Shown here: one piece after another, positions 1-10,327 of the stretch
Layout: each line of letters opens with the position of its first letter
Position numbering within the stretch: position 1 is the stretch's first letter
NCBI GenBank assembly: GCA_001297265.1
Contig: LIHB01000125.1
Location: 1 to 64,000 of the forward strand
Length of the DNA: 64,000 nucleotides
Direction: 5' to 3'
Origin: Mycosphaerella arachidis
Taxonomy: Eukaryota > Ascomycota > Dothideomycetes > Mycosphaerellales > Mycosphaerellaceae
Position numbers and translations under genes: made by a program
The notes under the pieces: model-generated
The model's input: only the letters and a program-made list of their open reading frames with translations
What the model was told of the DNA's origin: nothing
Databases searched by the model: none

Positions 1-1
1 C

Positions 2-409
2 GTAGGTAACTTAGTCCTATTATTAACTAAGAACCTTAAGCTAGTAGTACTAAAGAAGAAGATAGGGCCTAAGTTTATCGGTCTATACCGTATTATAAAC
101 GTAGTTAGTTCTTAAGCGTACCGCCTAGTACTACTAGCCGACTTAAGACTCTATAATATCTTCTATATCTCCCTCCTTAAACTATTCGTCGGTAATAATA
201 AAGATAGACTTATACTCCCCCTAGCTAATAAGGAAGGAGAGTATAAAGTAGAGGTAGTACTAGGTAGGTATAAGCGTAAGGGTAAGCTATAGTATCTAGT
301 CTAGTAGAAGGATTAGCTAGAGGAATATAATAGCTAGGAACCTAAAGAGACTATCGTAAATACAAGCCGTATAGTAGCTAAATATAAGGTATTACGGAGG
401 AGGATATAA
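2..409 (+). pseudogene. Ty3/gypsy pol C-terminus with chromodomain, RIP-degraded
   Basis: One frame starting at base 2 reads through several TAG/TAA codons and resembles the end of a gypsy polyprotein. A KKKIGPKFIGLYRI-like stretch, typical of the region after the integrase core, is followed by an AYRLVL..DLRLYNIFYISLLK segment. A chromodomain then begins at EYKVEVVLGRYKRKGKL, and its tryptophans in the usual YLVKW and WEP positions have become TAG. The element enters from the left of the window. It is non-functional. Confidence 0.8.
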
Positions 410-1809
410 GACTAGTATAAGAGTATAGAAACAAAAACTCCTTTTAACTATAAATAAAAAAGTAAACCTAAGATAGAGAGTAGCGCGCCTACTAGGAGTC
501 GCGTAGAGTAGTAGTATAAGAGGAGCCGGCGGGGAGTATATAAGGCGTACGCCTTATATTTACTTATTATTATCGTTATCCCGTAATAACTTAGGTAGAA
601 ATACCTAGTCGGCCGCAGTAGTATTAATATTTTATACTTAGAGGAACTATACGTACGGTTAGTAAGGGAAATATACGCGGGGAGTATACGACTTATAGTA
701 CGACCGAGCTTAAAGAGCCTATTAAGGGCTCTATTCTACTCTACTAGAGCGCGATAGCGGCGGCGGCGGGGGCCCGTATACGGGTCTTACCTACCCGCTT
801 ATACTTATAGGTATTAAACTACCTAATAGCCTAGGAAAGGTTAGCCGGGATATAAGAGACGATTATAAGCCGCATATACGTATAGTAGGCGACTCGTATA
901 GGGGGATTAGTAGCTTACCTCTATAGTCTCCTCTTCTAAGCGGGAGTATAGCCGGACCTACTTATCGCGCTCGTCCTACTACTTATTTATAGGCTCTTAG
1001 CCTAATATAGCCTAGAGGAAGTCGCGCTAGGCGCGAGCTATACGTAGGCGGCCTACTAGCGTAGCGATAGCGTAGCTAGTATTAGCCTTATACTTATACT
1101 TACTACGCCTATAGCGTCTATACTTCTTAGAGAGCTCCCCGGTTATAATACTATTATAATCGTCGACCTCGTCTAGCGGGCGGTTAATATATATATTATA
1201 GGCGGGGCGGGTAACGACTTACCCTTAATAAAGTATAGGAGGTAGCGTATATATATACTAATCTTCTATAATAACTTCTTAGCGGGGGAGGGGCTAGGGG
1301 CCTACGGCTCTAGTACTAGCCGCTTACGGTTCGCTAGAATTATAGGTACGTCTCGTACTAGGGCCGCCTAGCGCTACTTATCCTCTAGCTACTACTTAGG
1401 GCTAATACCTTAGGGGCTACTACGGTAGCTACCGGCGTTAGATATAGTATTAATAGTAGTAGTAATATTAATAATAATAATACTAGCGGGGCGCGTACGG
1501 TAAGCGTACGAGGAGCTTACGGTATAGTAGTAGTACGAGTATAGTACGCTAGTAAACGTACTACGGAAAAAGGGGCTAGGGTAAATTAGAGTTTTATACC
1601 TCTAGCTACGTTAGTATAGTAACTAGACTTTACCTACCTAAGCCTATATAACAATACGTACGTAACCCGTATATAGGCCGCCTAGTAACTATAATAATTC
1701 TAGAATTACGTAGAAACCTATACGTAGTAACGAGCGAGCTAAGGATAGCTCGCGTAGGAGGAGAGGTAATTATAAGGGGTAGCTCCTAGGCCGACCCTTA
1801 TATATAATA

Positions 1810-2330
1810 TACGGTTACGCCCGGCTTAGTAAGCCGTACGTAATACGTATACGTATATTATACGACGCGTATAGCGTCTATAACGGAAGGTAAGAATTAG
1901 TCTATCTACAACTAGTAGGTCGTAGGCGTACTATATATTATAACATTCCCTTAATATTATTAGACTAGTCTTCTCCGCCGGTACTTAATAGGAGGCCGTT
2001 AAATTTCATCTAGTAATCTTACTAAGGTTAGTTATTCGCGTATCTAATCTTAGTAAGCTATTTAAGGGCCTTAGCGCGCTTATTACTATCCCTAAAGACC
2101 TTCTCTAGTTACGTAAAGAAAGCGACGGGGTTCTTCCCGTATTTACCGTCCCCGTTCTCCTAGAAGTACTATATCCTAGTACGCTAACTAGCTAGTAAAG
2201 TATCGTTAATTAGGTCCTAATAGAATTCGTTAGAGAGCGTCGGTTTTAGGGCGGATCTTATCTTAAATAAGCTTTAAATCCTTAGGAAGTAGTTACGAAA
2301 CGTTTCTACTTTACTATCCTATATAGGCGG
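1810..2330 (-). pseudogene. Retrotransposon gag remnant, RIP-degraded
   Basis: A single minus-strand frame can be followed through many stops. It shows gag-like features: VETFRNYFLRI, NEFY.DLINDTLL, an LEKVFRDSNKRAKALK segment resembling the WLERVFGDPNK-type block of gypsy gag, and KFNGLLLSTGGED. The orientation is opposite to the chromodomain fragment at the left edge, so at least two insertions are present. A degraded zinc knuckle may lie just downstream near 1810-1850 but is not clear. Confidence 0.65.
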
Positions 2331-2639
2331 GCTCTAACCTCTAGGTTCCGATAGTTCTCTACCGGCCCTCGGCGTAACTATAGTAGTATTTAATATCTAT
2401 AGTAGCTACCTAATTAGGTCCTCTATTAGCGTATTATCTTAGATAGCCTAGGTAGGTAGTAATACTAGAGGGGTTAATTATAGATAAGCGTCTTCCGACT
2501 CTTTTAGGGCGGCTCGCATCGTAATTAATTCGGCCTATATCTCTTCTTAGCGTTAGTATAGTTATTAGGGTATCGCGTAAAAAGTTTTATTTAAGGTACC
2601 TACCCCGGGATTCTTACTACCTAGCGACACTATTACGTA

Positions 2640-3340
2640 TACCGTCTCTTTAATAGTAGATACCTAGTTAATTTAAATAGATTAAACTTAATATTACGGG
2701 TAAATGACGTATATACTAAAGTTCTATATAGTATATAATAAGTTCGATATAGAAGAAAGGATAAGTCGGACGCGGTCTAAAATAAAGTCGCCGGACTTAG
2801 GTCCGGATATATAGGCGTAGCTAGTACTAAGAGATAAGGGCTCGCCCCTTATATAGATTATCCTAAACCTAGTATAAGGGTCTATATACTTCTAGATACT
2901 TAGATACTTAGCGTAGAACTCTAACTAACGGTTAAATTTATTCTATTAGTTATAATTTTTTAAGGATAATAGTACCTACTAGTAGTACTAGTAAGCTAGA
3001 TATACCGGATATATATAATAACTTAGATAGGCTTAATAGAAGTTTTCTATAGGTCTACTAGGGGTATTATACTACTATATAATAGATATTAAATAGAGAT
3101 AGAGTAGTACCCCTCTAGTTTTAGTAATAATATATTCTAATCTTTAGGAAAGTTCTTAGTTATAGTAAAGTTTAGTAGGTACCTATTAGCCTTATAACTA
3201 TTACGTTATAGTAAGTTAGTTAGTATTACTTAGTTTAGGCCTATATATTTAATGTTTTAAGAGTAAGTAGTATATTATATATATCTATCTAAGATTAAAG
3301 GTTACTATTAAAAAAGGCTAAAGGTAACTAAGTAAAGTTA
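2640..3340 (-). repeat. Possible 5' LTR and leader of the minus-strand element
   Basis: This stretch lies upstream of the gag remnant on the minus strand. It has the same CpA/TpG depletion, contains a TATATA-like run, and has no protein remnant. Position and composition suggest an LTR plus leader. No second LTR copy is visible to define its borders, so the limits are approximate. Confidence 0.35.
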
Positions 3341-3533
3341 CCTGTTTCTTAGCGGTAGATGCCTTAGGCTCAAATGCTGCAGCCTAATTGCACTTAGATC
3401 ATAACAGGCTTTGCTTATCTATAACGGCAGGGAGGTCGATAAGGGCTAAAGTCGGATTCTAGTTCAAAGTATAGCGCCGTTTCGACCCTCACTACCAAAA
3501 AATGTCCAAAACCAACCTTCGCTCCGTCCAGTC

Positions 3534-4434
3534 TTAAGACACAGTAATACTCGAGCTCCCACTACTCTGATAACCCTCCGTCGCCACAATCTGATAATTA
3601 TACGTTCCCTGCAAAACCAGTCAGCATTAGCCGGCGAGTTTGTGAGCGTGTCTGCGCATCGATCTGGCGAGCGTCTTCACTCGAACGTTCTTACCAAATT
3701 CATCCCTAACTTCTTCCACGCCGCAAAATGATTCGCCGTGGTCACCGTGCCTCCGACCCTCTTAGTGGTGCGAATACTCCAAAATTGCTGGAAAGTCGCA
3801 GTTCCGACGATGGATGGAGCGTTAGTTCGGGTGCCTTGGTAGATGTTGTAAGTCCCGCCGTCGGAGGTGACCTGGCCTTTGTAGGTCAAGCCCGTCCCAG
3901 GATTGTAGGTGCCGTAGGATTCGACGATACTAAGGGATTTCAGTAAGAATTGGATAGAGGGGGCCAGAGGAGGGATAGGGGTGTAAGCGGAATACGTACT
4001 AGTATTCGACCAAAGGGCTTTTAGTCCAACCGTAGACGGAGAGGTATGCATTGCCAGAAGGCGAGAAAGTACCGGAGTATTTAATAGCCCTTCCTACCAA
4101 TTAGCAACCCTGCGTGTCATCACATCTTCCTGCTGAGGATAGCATACCTAGCACTCCCAGTCTGCCAACCCTTCCCAGCGACGAAGTTCCCACAGTTGCT
4201 CCATTGAGTGGTATACGAGCCTCCAGCACCGTTGTTGTATGTCACTGTACCCCTGGAGTTGTCGTTGTAGAAGCTGTAGTAGTACCCGTTGTTGGTGCCA
4301 GTGCCTGTTGGGGTAGAGCGGACTTCGAGGCTGTCGGTTTTGGCGTCGAGGATCTCGAAGGATGCTGGGGCTGGAACAGCGAGGGATCCTATGAAGCCTG
4401 TGGCGAGGACGAAGAGGGATGGCATGGAGCGCAT
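3534..4434 (-). CDS. GH11 endo-1,4-beta-xylanase, secreted
   Basis: This gene encodes an extracellular endoxylanase that cleaves internal beta-1,4 bonds of xylan. The model is join of exons 4148-4434, 4000-4089, 3695-3929 and 3534-3608, giving about 228 residues, usual for GH11. Introns are 58, 70 and 86 nt with GT-AG ends. A signal peptide (MRSMPSLFVLATGFIGSLAV) is followed by a propeptide. The family strands NNGYYYSFY, SGTFSPSGNAYLSVYGW and PLVEYYIVESYG follow. Both catalytic glutamates are present: the nucleophile in LVEYY, formed across intron 2, and the acid/base in VATEGYQSSG of exon 4. The splice sites restore every family block, so the gene appears intact although it lies about 200 bp from RIP-mutated DNA. 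A CE5 remnant lies about 1.6 kb beyond its 5' end. Confidence 0.9.
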
Positions 4435-4935
4435 GACGGTTGGTTGAGGGTCTTCGATTTGTGTCTGGTTTTTTTTGCTACGGCGCTGTGTTGCCGGATG
4501 CAGGCTGTATATGTAGAGATGGCCGACTGTGATGAATGACTGTCCGGCTGAAGCCTTCGAACGCCATAATATGTCTTGGGCTAGATGCTTAGGTCCATGT
4601 CACGCGGCGGATATTCACCTGAGCTCACTGCTCCCTCCCCACCAACTTACTATGGTCTATACCTCCGTAATCCCACTTGAAGCGGGCTTTCTTGGTGGAA
4701 TCTTCGGCTGTTCCTTGGGCCGTGGCTCGTTTTAGAATTGCTTCGCACTAACAGACGTCCGGCGAACAACGGAGGGCTACTAGTGCTACTGACGCGAGAA
4801 AAACGCTCGAAAGGCGTAGTAGGCTGCCGTGGCTTAACGCTTCTAGATTCCACCAAAGTTGAGATGTGGCAGCACTGCTGTAAGACACTCCAAATTTGGT
4901 GCGGGCCAGCTGCTAAAGCTACGGATGAATCTTAA
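4435..4935. other. Upstream region of the xylanase, no gene seen
   Basis: Only short overlapping open frames without recognisable features occur here. It should contain the xylanase promoter. I see no clear XlnR- or CreA-type site that I would defend. Confidence 0.5.
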
Positions 4936-5660
4936 GCTGAGTTACTGTCTAGCTCGTTTTATATGTACTACGCTATCCTTTAGTACTTGTATATAGCTAA
5001 TAATAGTAGCTAGCTTTCTACTATAATACTTGTTGTAATGTCTAATATATCTATAGCCTAGGCGCTAATAAGCTATAGCCTTACTTTAATAATAGCTACT
5101 TTTTCTTCTATTATAGTAACTATAACTTAAACGTAACTACAAATAGAGCTTAGAGACAAATACTTAGATAGCTAATATATTAAAATTAAAATTATAGTTA
5201 TAGTAGTAATATTTTTAGTCTATATAAGATATAAGATACTAGTATATAGTACTATTAGTACTAAATAGATAATATTAGTAAGATTCTATAGACTAAGTAA
5301 GTTAAGGTTTACCTACTACTACTAAGCTTCTACATCTCTAGTAATTTAACGCGCCGCTACTAGAAGAGATTTTAGATTTATTATATTAATTCTTTTATAG
5401 TAGATAATCTAAGGTCTAGTATAATCTCTCTTATATTTTGTTCTTATACAAATTTATAGTATTTATATTTATAGCGCTTACTGTATATAATAGATAGTAT
5501 ATAGATAGTATATAGATAGTATATAGATAGTATATAGATAGTATATAGATAGTATATAGATAGTATATAGATAGTATATAGATAGTATATATAGTATAAT
5601 AGACAAGTTATAGTTAATATCAACAAGGTAAAGGTATACAGTAGAGGTAGATGTCTAAAC
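4936..5660. mobile_element. Second AT-rich, RIP-like island
   Basis: Composition shifts sharply to AT-rich, TAG/TAA-rich sequence with few CpA/TpG, though depletion is less complete than in 1-3340 (for example, TG occurs near 4985 and 5032). No protein remnant could be read. It probably derives from a degraded repeat and isolates the xylanase between two mutated islands. Confidence 0.6.
5484..5590. repeat. 11-bp tandem repeat (TATATAGATAG)n
   Basis: About nine to ten nearly perfect head-to-tail copies of the 11-bp unit TATATAGATAG are visible. The Tyr/Ile-rich open frame on the minus strand across it is a by-product of the repeat. Confidence 0.9.
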
Positions 5661-6067
5661 GCCTAAAAGCCCGCTATAAGCGAGTGCATGGAGGTATGCG
5701 GCAGGTCGTATACACGGTTGATCTATAAAAAAGGCCTAGAGCTTGATTGTGATGGTGTCAAGCAAGATCTAGTTGCAGCTTCTGCATGCTTCACTTGTCG
5801 ATCAGTTCTGGACGTTGCGGATGGAGATCAGGCTAAAGGCGGATGCTATGTCGACAAAATGCATGGTATACCATATAGCATACTCGAGATCGTCTGTATA
5901 GCCAAGCGAGGTTTCTGAAAGTGACACGGGTCCAGCTATGTGAAGAGACCAGTGCTTCGCTTATCAGCCGTTCCTTCAGGCTGTCTGTGGTGTGCGAGAT
6001 AGATTGCACGATGCTCGTAGCCTTGATTTCTGCAACACTTTCAGCCTTGACCAACATATTCAGCAAA

Positions 6068-6268
6068 ATGCATCGCACCTCGACCTGCACCACCGCTGCC
6101 AGCCTGGCAGCCAGCGCCTACGGCACACCACTCCAGGAACGCTAAAGCTGCACAGGCGTCCACATCTTCGGCGCTCGCGAGACCACTGCTCCAGCAGGCT
6201 ATGGTTTAGCTGGTACATTCATCAACTTGATCCTGAACGCTTACTCCGGCTCGATTTTCGACTATAAA
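6068..6268 (+). pseudogene. CE5 acetylxylan esterase/cutinase, 5' fragment
   Basis: The frame from the ATG at 6068 encodes an Ala-rich leader, then meets TAA at 6143-6145. In the same frame beyond the stop it reads SCTGVHIFGARETTAPAGYG and then TFINLILNAYSG. The cysteine followed by VH(I/V)FGARETT is characteristic of the mature N-terminus of CE5 acetylxylan esterases and cutinases. Homology stops after about 40 residues: the GYSQG nucleophile region and the rest of the fold are absent downstream. It is a truncated and interrupted copy. Its position beside the GH11 gene suggests a former xylan-degradation locus. Confidence 0.7.
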
Positions 6269-6544
6269 ATGAATATGGGAGTATTTCACCGCTATATCTG
6301 CAGCAGTGTAGTGTCACTTAGCAAAGCGCCTTTCGCAACGACTTCGCTAATTTCAAGTAAGGCCTGTCACGCCCAGTACAACGAATGGGAGCTCGTAAGA
6401 GTCGAAAATCACACCTTGTGCCAGAAGACTTGTCGAAACCGCTCTCTAAAGGGTGTCGGCAGTCCTCAAACTAGAGCAGAGGTCTCGCTCGACTCCAATG
6501 CTTGTACTAGAGGCTGCAATGCAGCCTGTGCCTTATTGAGCCTT

Positions 6545-7021
6545 TCACGACTCACTTCCACCGGCTTCCCGACATCGTCCGTATTCTCGTTTAGCCAGCT
6601 GCACGTCGTTGATCATGGAATTCAGCTTCTCGCCGAGCCGCTGCGTCCTGACCTTTGGGCGGTGGGCTGCTGACTCCTGAGCTGCGGATGTATGGACTAC
6701 GTTGTGCTGATCTTGGTAGTCATCTTGGTGTGCATTGAGGAGCTTATCAGCTGTGCCTCTGCCGTGGTTTGGAGTCTCAGCGCCGTCTTCTTGGTCGGAG
6801 TCATCTTCTATGGCAGTAGTGTCGTTGACAGGCTGGCCCACAAAAGTCGCTGAGCGCTCTCGAAGATACTGCGTCCTTGACAAAGCATTCAGCATGACTT
6901 TGGCGTCACTGATCGTCATTGATCGTTCCGCACTGGCCACGGTGTGCTTGATCACGTCTTCAAGGACGTATTTGTTGGTCTTCTGAGTCCGTGTAGCCAG
7001 CCGAGCGACCTTATGAAGCAC
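6545..7021 (-). CDS. Unrecognised protein fragment, possibly a pseudogene
   Basis: The open frame encodes 158 residues with a helix-rich N-terminal half (YVLEDVIKHTVASAERS, KVMLNALSRTQYLRER) and an acidic middle. The same frame continues upstream across a TGA near 7030 into plausible protein sequence ending in AEAYLHPLD, up to roughly 7135. The visible start may therefore be internal, and the gene may carry a premature stop or a missed intron. I do not recognise the family. Confidence 0.35.
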   Translation of the reverse strand: MLHKVARLATRTQKTNKYVLEDVIKHTVASAERSMTISDAKVMLNALSRTQYLRERSATFVGQPVNDTTAIEDDSDQEDGAETPNHGRGTADKLLNAHQDDYQDQHNVVHTSAAQESAAHRPKVRTQRLGEKLNSMINDVQLAKREYGRCREAGGSES

Positions 7022-7255
7022 AGTGGTGTCTCAATCAAGTGGATGTAGATATGCCTCAGCTTCCACGTCCCTTGGACAGCCATCGACCTCGGTCACGGCG
7101 TCGACTCGAACATAGGTATATGTCGACGATGTTGTGTAATTCTTCACCGCAGATCTGATCGATCTTGCCGAGGACTTTCCCTTTTTCTGTACTTATGGCA
7201 ATCGTTCATGCAAGGTTCGAGGTCGCTGGGTCGATCACTTTTCGCCCACATGATG

Positions 7256-8458
7256 TTACTCCGCAAGATGCTCGCCCTCTGTTTGCTCTGGAGATGTCCT
7301 GGTCCGGCCATCATCATTTCCCTCGTCCCTCAGTTTCCCTCCCTTCCGCTTTGGTATAGCTTTCATGAAGGCTTCGCGCCAGTCGCCGCACTCTAGCCAC
7401 TTCACCATGATCTCGTTGACGTGGTTCGTGGCCAGCACTTTTCGACTCTGCAGTTCCATGTACTCCCCGATCGGTAGCTTTGCAGTCTTGACTCCAGCCT
7501 TAGTCGCCCTCCGGTGGCAGATACCCTTCTCCCGGTTCTTGTCCACTAAGCCACCGATGATGTACGTGCTGAACGGCTTCAGCTCTGTCAAATCCTCGTC
7601 CGCCTCAGAAGACAGATATACCACCTCGCCTTCGTCTTTGAGCTTCTGCAATGCATCTTCGTCCAGATTGGCGTACTTCGAGAATGATCCGGTCATGACC
7701 CCGCCGCCCTCAGCAGCCATCCATTCCTTGGCTTTCTCCGCGGTTTCGAGAAAATTCTCGTTGAACACTCTCACGCCTCTCCATGAGTCGTAGTTGCGTT
7801 CCAGAACAGTATCGAAGCGCTTTCTGAGCTCGCCGTTGAAGCTTGCGATCGTGATATGAGCACGCTTCGTTGAGTTCTTGTTGTCGGAGTAGCATCTCGT
7901 GATCTGGCTGGCTAGCGAAATACGTTCACCATCATGCATCAGCTCGTCAAAGTCGCAGTCGATGATGACAGTCACGGGAAGCTGTTCGGCCTTCTCGCGC
8001 TTCTGCTTGACGGGAGGAGGAACACCTTCGGCTATCTTCTGCTGCTTCTCTGCCTTTTGACGTTCTCGCTTGGCATGAAGCTTTTCTTTGCGAAGCACTT
8101 TGCGATCTTCTCGCTTTGCCTCCCATTCGGCTTTCTTCTTGAGCCTCTTGAGTGCGTTCTTTGAGATTGGTGGATCAGCTGAGGTGCCAGCAATCTCTAT
8201 TGCACCTGGAGCCATGATACTCGGTGTTGACAGTACGACGCCGCCATCTTCCTCATTGCACTCTTCCTTCACTTCTGGCTCCTCTTTTACTTCTGGCACC
8301 TGCTCCTCGACCTGGCCAGAACTTTCCTGGTCGGCGATCGAGTTTCTGCCATTGGCACTTATGACATTGGCACCAGCGTTTTCCCTCTGAATACCGTTCT
8401 CGCTAACAATATCGTGACTTAGCTTGCGCACCTTCGTAGGTCGTTCTGACTCCTGCAT
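7256..8458 (-). CDS. TRM10: tRNA (guanine(9)-N1)-methyltransferase
   Basis: The product is a SPOUT-class enzyme that methylates N1 of guanine 9 in tRNAs, using S-adenosylmethionine. The 400-residue single-exon frame has a charged N-terminal extension with a KRLKKKAEWEAKREDRK helix. The catalytic domain starts at about residue 160 (VTVIIDCDFDELM). Family blocks follow: SLASQITRCYSDN, VVYLSSEADEDL, YIIGGLVDKNREKGICHRRA, then AKLPIGEYM and TNHVNEIMVKWLECGDWREAF. The aspartate in GLVDKNR and the C-terminal Arg/Lys-rich tail match the fungal enzyme. Expected location is the nucleus and cytoplasm. It is divergently transcribed from CCT6, with 237 bp between start codons. Confidence 0.92.
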   Translation of the reverse strand: MQESERPTKVRKLSHDIVSENGIQRENAGANVISANGRNSIADQESSGQVEEQVPEVKEEPEVKEECNEEDGGVVLSTPSIMAPGAIEIAGTSADPPISKNALKRLKKKAEWEAKREDRKVLRKEKLHAKRERQKAEKQQKIAEGVPPPVKQKREKAEQLPVTVIIDCDFDELMHDGERISLASQITRCYSDNKNSTKRAHITIASFNGELRKRFDTVLERNYDSWRGVRVFNENFLETAEKAKEWMAAEGGGVMTGSFSKYANLDEDALQKLKDEGEVVYLSSEADEDLTELKPFSTYIIGGLVDKNREKGICHRRATKAGVKTAKLPIGEYMELQSRKVLATNHVNEIMVKWLECGDWREAFMKAIPKRKGGKLRDEGNDDGRTRTSPEQTEGEHLAE

Positions 8459-8695
8459 GTTGTGTGACGTGGGTGTTCAAGCTCAGGTTGAAAGTCACAT
8501 CAAAATTTGGGCGGCGTTGGTTTCGGTAGATCTGTATAGCTCGGGCCGCCTGAACCCTGCAAGACACATTTTATCACTGACGACGCGGGCCAAACGCGAC
8601 TGCTGCGACAGTGCAAAGAAACACTCACTCACACGACCAACATCTCCCTCGCCCAAGCAAACAGTCACGTGCTCACGACTGCAAAGAGCGTCAAC
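8459..8695. promoter_or_regulatory. Shared divergent promoter of TRM10 and CCT6
   Basis: The 237 bp between the two start codons must hold both promoters and both 5' leaders. I see no strong TATA box; both flanking genes are housekeeping, which fits a TATA-poor bidirectional promoter. The link in expression is inferred from arrangement only. Confidence 0.55.
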
Positions 8696-10327
8696 ATGTC
8701 GGCAGCTCAACTTCTCAATCCCAAGGCGGAGTCGCGACGACGAGGCGAAGCTCTGAAGGTCAACATCTCGGCTGGTGAAGGTCTGCAAGATGTGTTGGCA
8801 TCGAATCTGGGACCGACTGGCACATTGAAGATGCTGGTGGACGGTGCAGGCGGCATTAAGCTCACAAAGGACGGCAGTGTGCTGTTAAAGGAGATGCAAA
8901 TCCAGAACCCAACGGCAGTCATGATAGCACGAGCAGCAACAGCACAAGACGAGATTTGCGGAGATGGCACAACGAGCGTGGTGCTGATGGTGGGAGAACT
9001 GTTGAAGCAGGCCGATCGCTACATCAGCGAAGGTCTGCACCCCAGAGTCATCACAGACGGCTACGAGGTTGCCAAGAACGAGACACTGCGCTTCCTGGAC
9101 GACTTCAAACTGGCGAGAGATGTGGACAGAGAGCTTCTGCTGTCAGTAGCCAGGACGTCACTCTCCACCAAGATCAACAGCACCCTCGCCGAACAGCTCA
9201 CGCCAGACATTGTCGATGCAGTCCTGGCCATCTACCAGGCGCCCGCAAAGCCGGATCTGCACATGGTTGAGATCATGTCCATGCAGCACCGAACCGCCGC
9301 AGACACACAGCTCATTCGCGGTCTTGCGTTAGATCACGGCGCTCGGCATCCAGACATGGCGAAGGACGTCAAGAACGCATACATCCTTACCCTGAACGTC
9401 AGCTTGGAGTACGAGAAGAGCGAGATCAACAGCGGTTTCTACTACAACAGCGCCGAGCAGCGAGAGAAGCTGGTCGAGAGCGAGCGAAGATTCGTTGATG
9501 ACAAGCTGCGCAAGATAGTCGAGCTGAAGAAAGAGGTGTGCGGTGATGACCCCAAGAAGGGCTTCGTGATCATCAACCAGAAGGGCATTGACCCGCTTTC
9601 GCTGGACGTGTTGGTCAAGAACGGCATCTTTGCACTACGGAGAGCAAAGAGGAGGAACATGGAGAGACTACAGCTCATCTGCGGTGGCACAGCACAGAAC
9701 AGCGTGGACGACTTAACACCAGACGTGCTTGGCTGGGCTGGACACGTCTACGAGCATCAGCTTGGCGAGGAGAAGTACACGTTCATCGAGGAGGTCAAGG
9801 ATCCCAAGTCGGTCACCATCCTCATCAAGGGACCAAACGCACACACCATCACACAGATCAAGGACGCTGTACGGGACGGCCTGCGGTCAGTGTACAACAT
9901 GATCGTGGACAAGAGTGTCGTGCCAGGTGGCGGTGCCTTCCAGGTCGCTGCTGCACGACGACTAAACTCGGACGACTTCCGTAAGCAAGTCAAGGGCAAG
10001 GCGAAGTGGGGTGTGTCCGCGTTCGCAGATGCGCTGTTGATCGTGCCAAAGACACTTGCAGCAAACAGCGGCCATGACATTCAGGACTGCCTTGCAACAC
10101 TTCAAGACGAGCACGCTGATGGCAACATCGCTGGGCTTGATTTGACTCTTGGCGAGCCAATGGATCCGGTGCAGCAGGGTGTGTACGACAGCTTCAGAGT
10201 GCTGAGGAACGCCATCGCAAGCTCGACAGGTATCGCATCTAATCTGTTGCTCTGCGACGAGATGCTGAAGGCGCGACAAATGGGCAAGTCAGGGCCTCCA
10301 GGGGGCGGCGATGGAGGCGAGGAGTAG
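8696..10327 (+). CDS. CCT6: T-complex protein 1 subunit zeta (chaperonin CCT)
   Basis: The product is one of eight subunits of the cytosolic CCT/TRiC chaperonin, which folds actin, tubulin and other proteins in an ATP-dependent ring. The 543-residue single-exon frame has the usual length. Visible group II chaperonin motifs include SNLGPTGTLKMLVDGAG, the nucleotide-binding GDGTTSVVLMVGELLKQ block (about residues 86-105), TILIKGPNAHTI and VVPGGGAFQ near residue 410. The N-terminus MSAAQLLNPKAESRRRGEAL matches zeta rather than the other subunits. The start at 8696 was preferred over an in-frame ATG 27 nt upstream because it matches the family N-terminus. The C-terminus ends in a Gly-rich tail. 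Confidence 0.95.
   Translation: MSAAQLLNPKAESRRRGEALKVNISAGEGLQDVLASNLGPTGTLKMLVDGAGGIKLTKDGSVLLKEMQIQNPTAVMIARAATAQDEICGDGTTSVVLMVGELLKQADRYISEGLHPRVITDGYEVAKNETLRFLDDFKLARDVDRELLLSVARTSLSTKINSTLAEQLTPDIVDAVLAIYQAPAKPDLHMVEIMSMQHRTAADTQLIRGLALDHGARHPDMAKDVKNAYILTLNVSLEYEKSEINSGFYYNSAEQREKLVESERRFVDDKLRKIVELKKEVCGDDPKKGFVIINQKGIDPLSLDVLVKNGIFALRRAKRRNMERLQLICGGTAQNSVDDLTPDVLGWAGHVYEHQLGEEKYTFIEEVKDPKSVTILIKGPNAHTITQIKDAVRDGLRSVYNMIVDKSVVPGGGAFQVAAARRLNSDDFRKQVKGKAKWGVSAFADALLIVPKTLAANSGHDIQDCLATLQDEHADGNIAGLDLTLGEPMDPVQQGVYDSFRVLRNAIASSTGIASNLLLCDEMLKARQMGKSGPPGGGDGGEE

Larger units (their letters stand above)
1..3340. mobile_element. RIP-saturated retrotransposon island
   Basis: This stretch is AT-rich, dense in TAG/TAA, and almost lacks CpA and TpG, while CpG and CpC remain frequent. 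That pattern is what RIP leaves when CpA is converted to TpA on both strands of a duplicated sequence. No long open reading frame survives. Two readable protein remnants, listed separately, identify Ty3/gypsy-type elements in opposite orientations. Normal dinucleotide composition returns abruptly near 3340. The left border lies outside the window. Confidence 0.9.

Noticed and set aside
3677..4051. Single 124-residue frame as a separate gene
   Set aside because: It is exon 3 of the GH11 gene read into flanking introns; splice sites place it between two other exons.
5444..5626. Tyr/Ile-rich 60-residue open frame on the minus strand
   Set aside because: It is produced entirely by the 11-bp tandem repeat.
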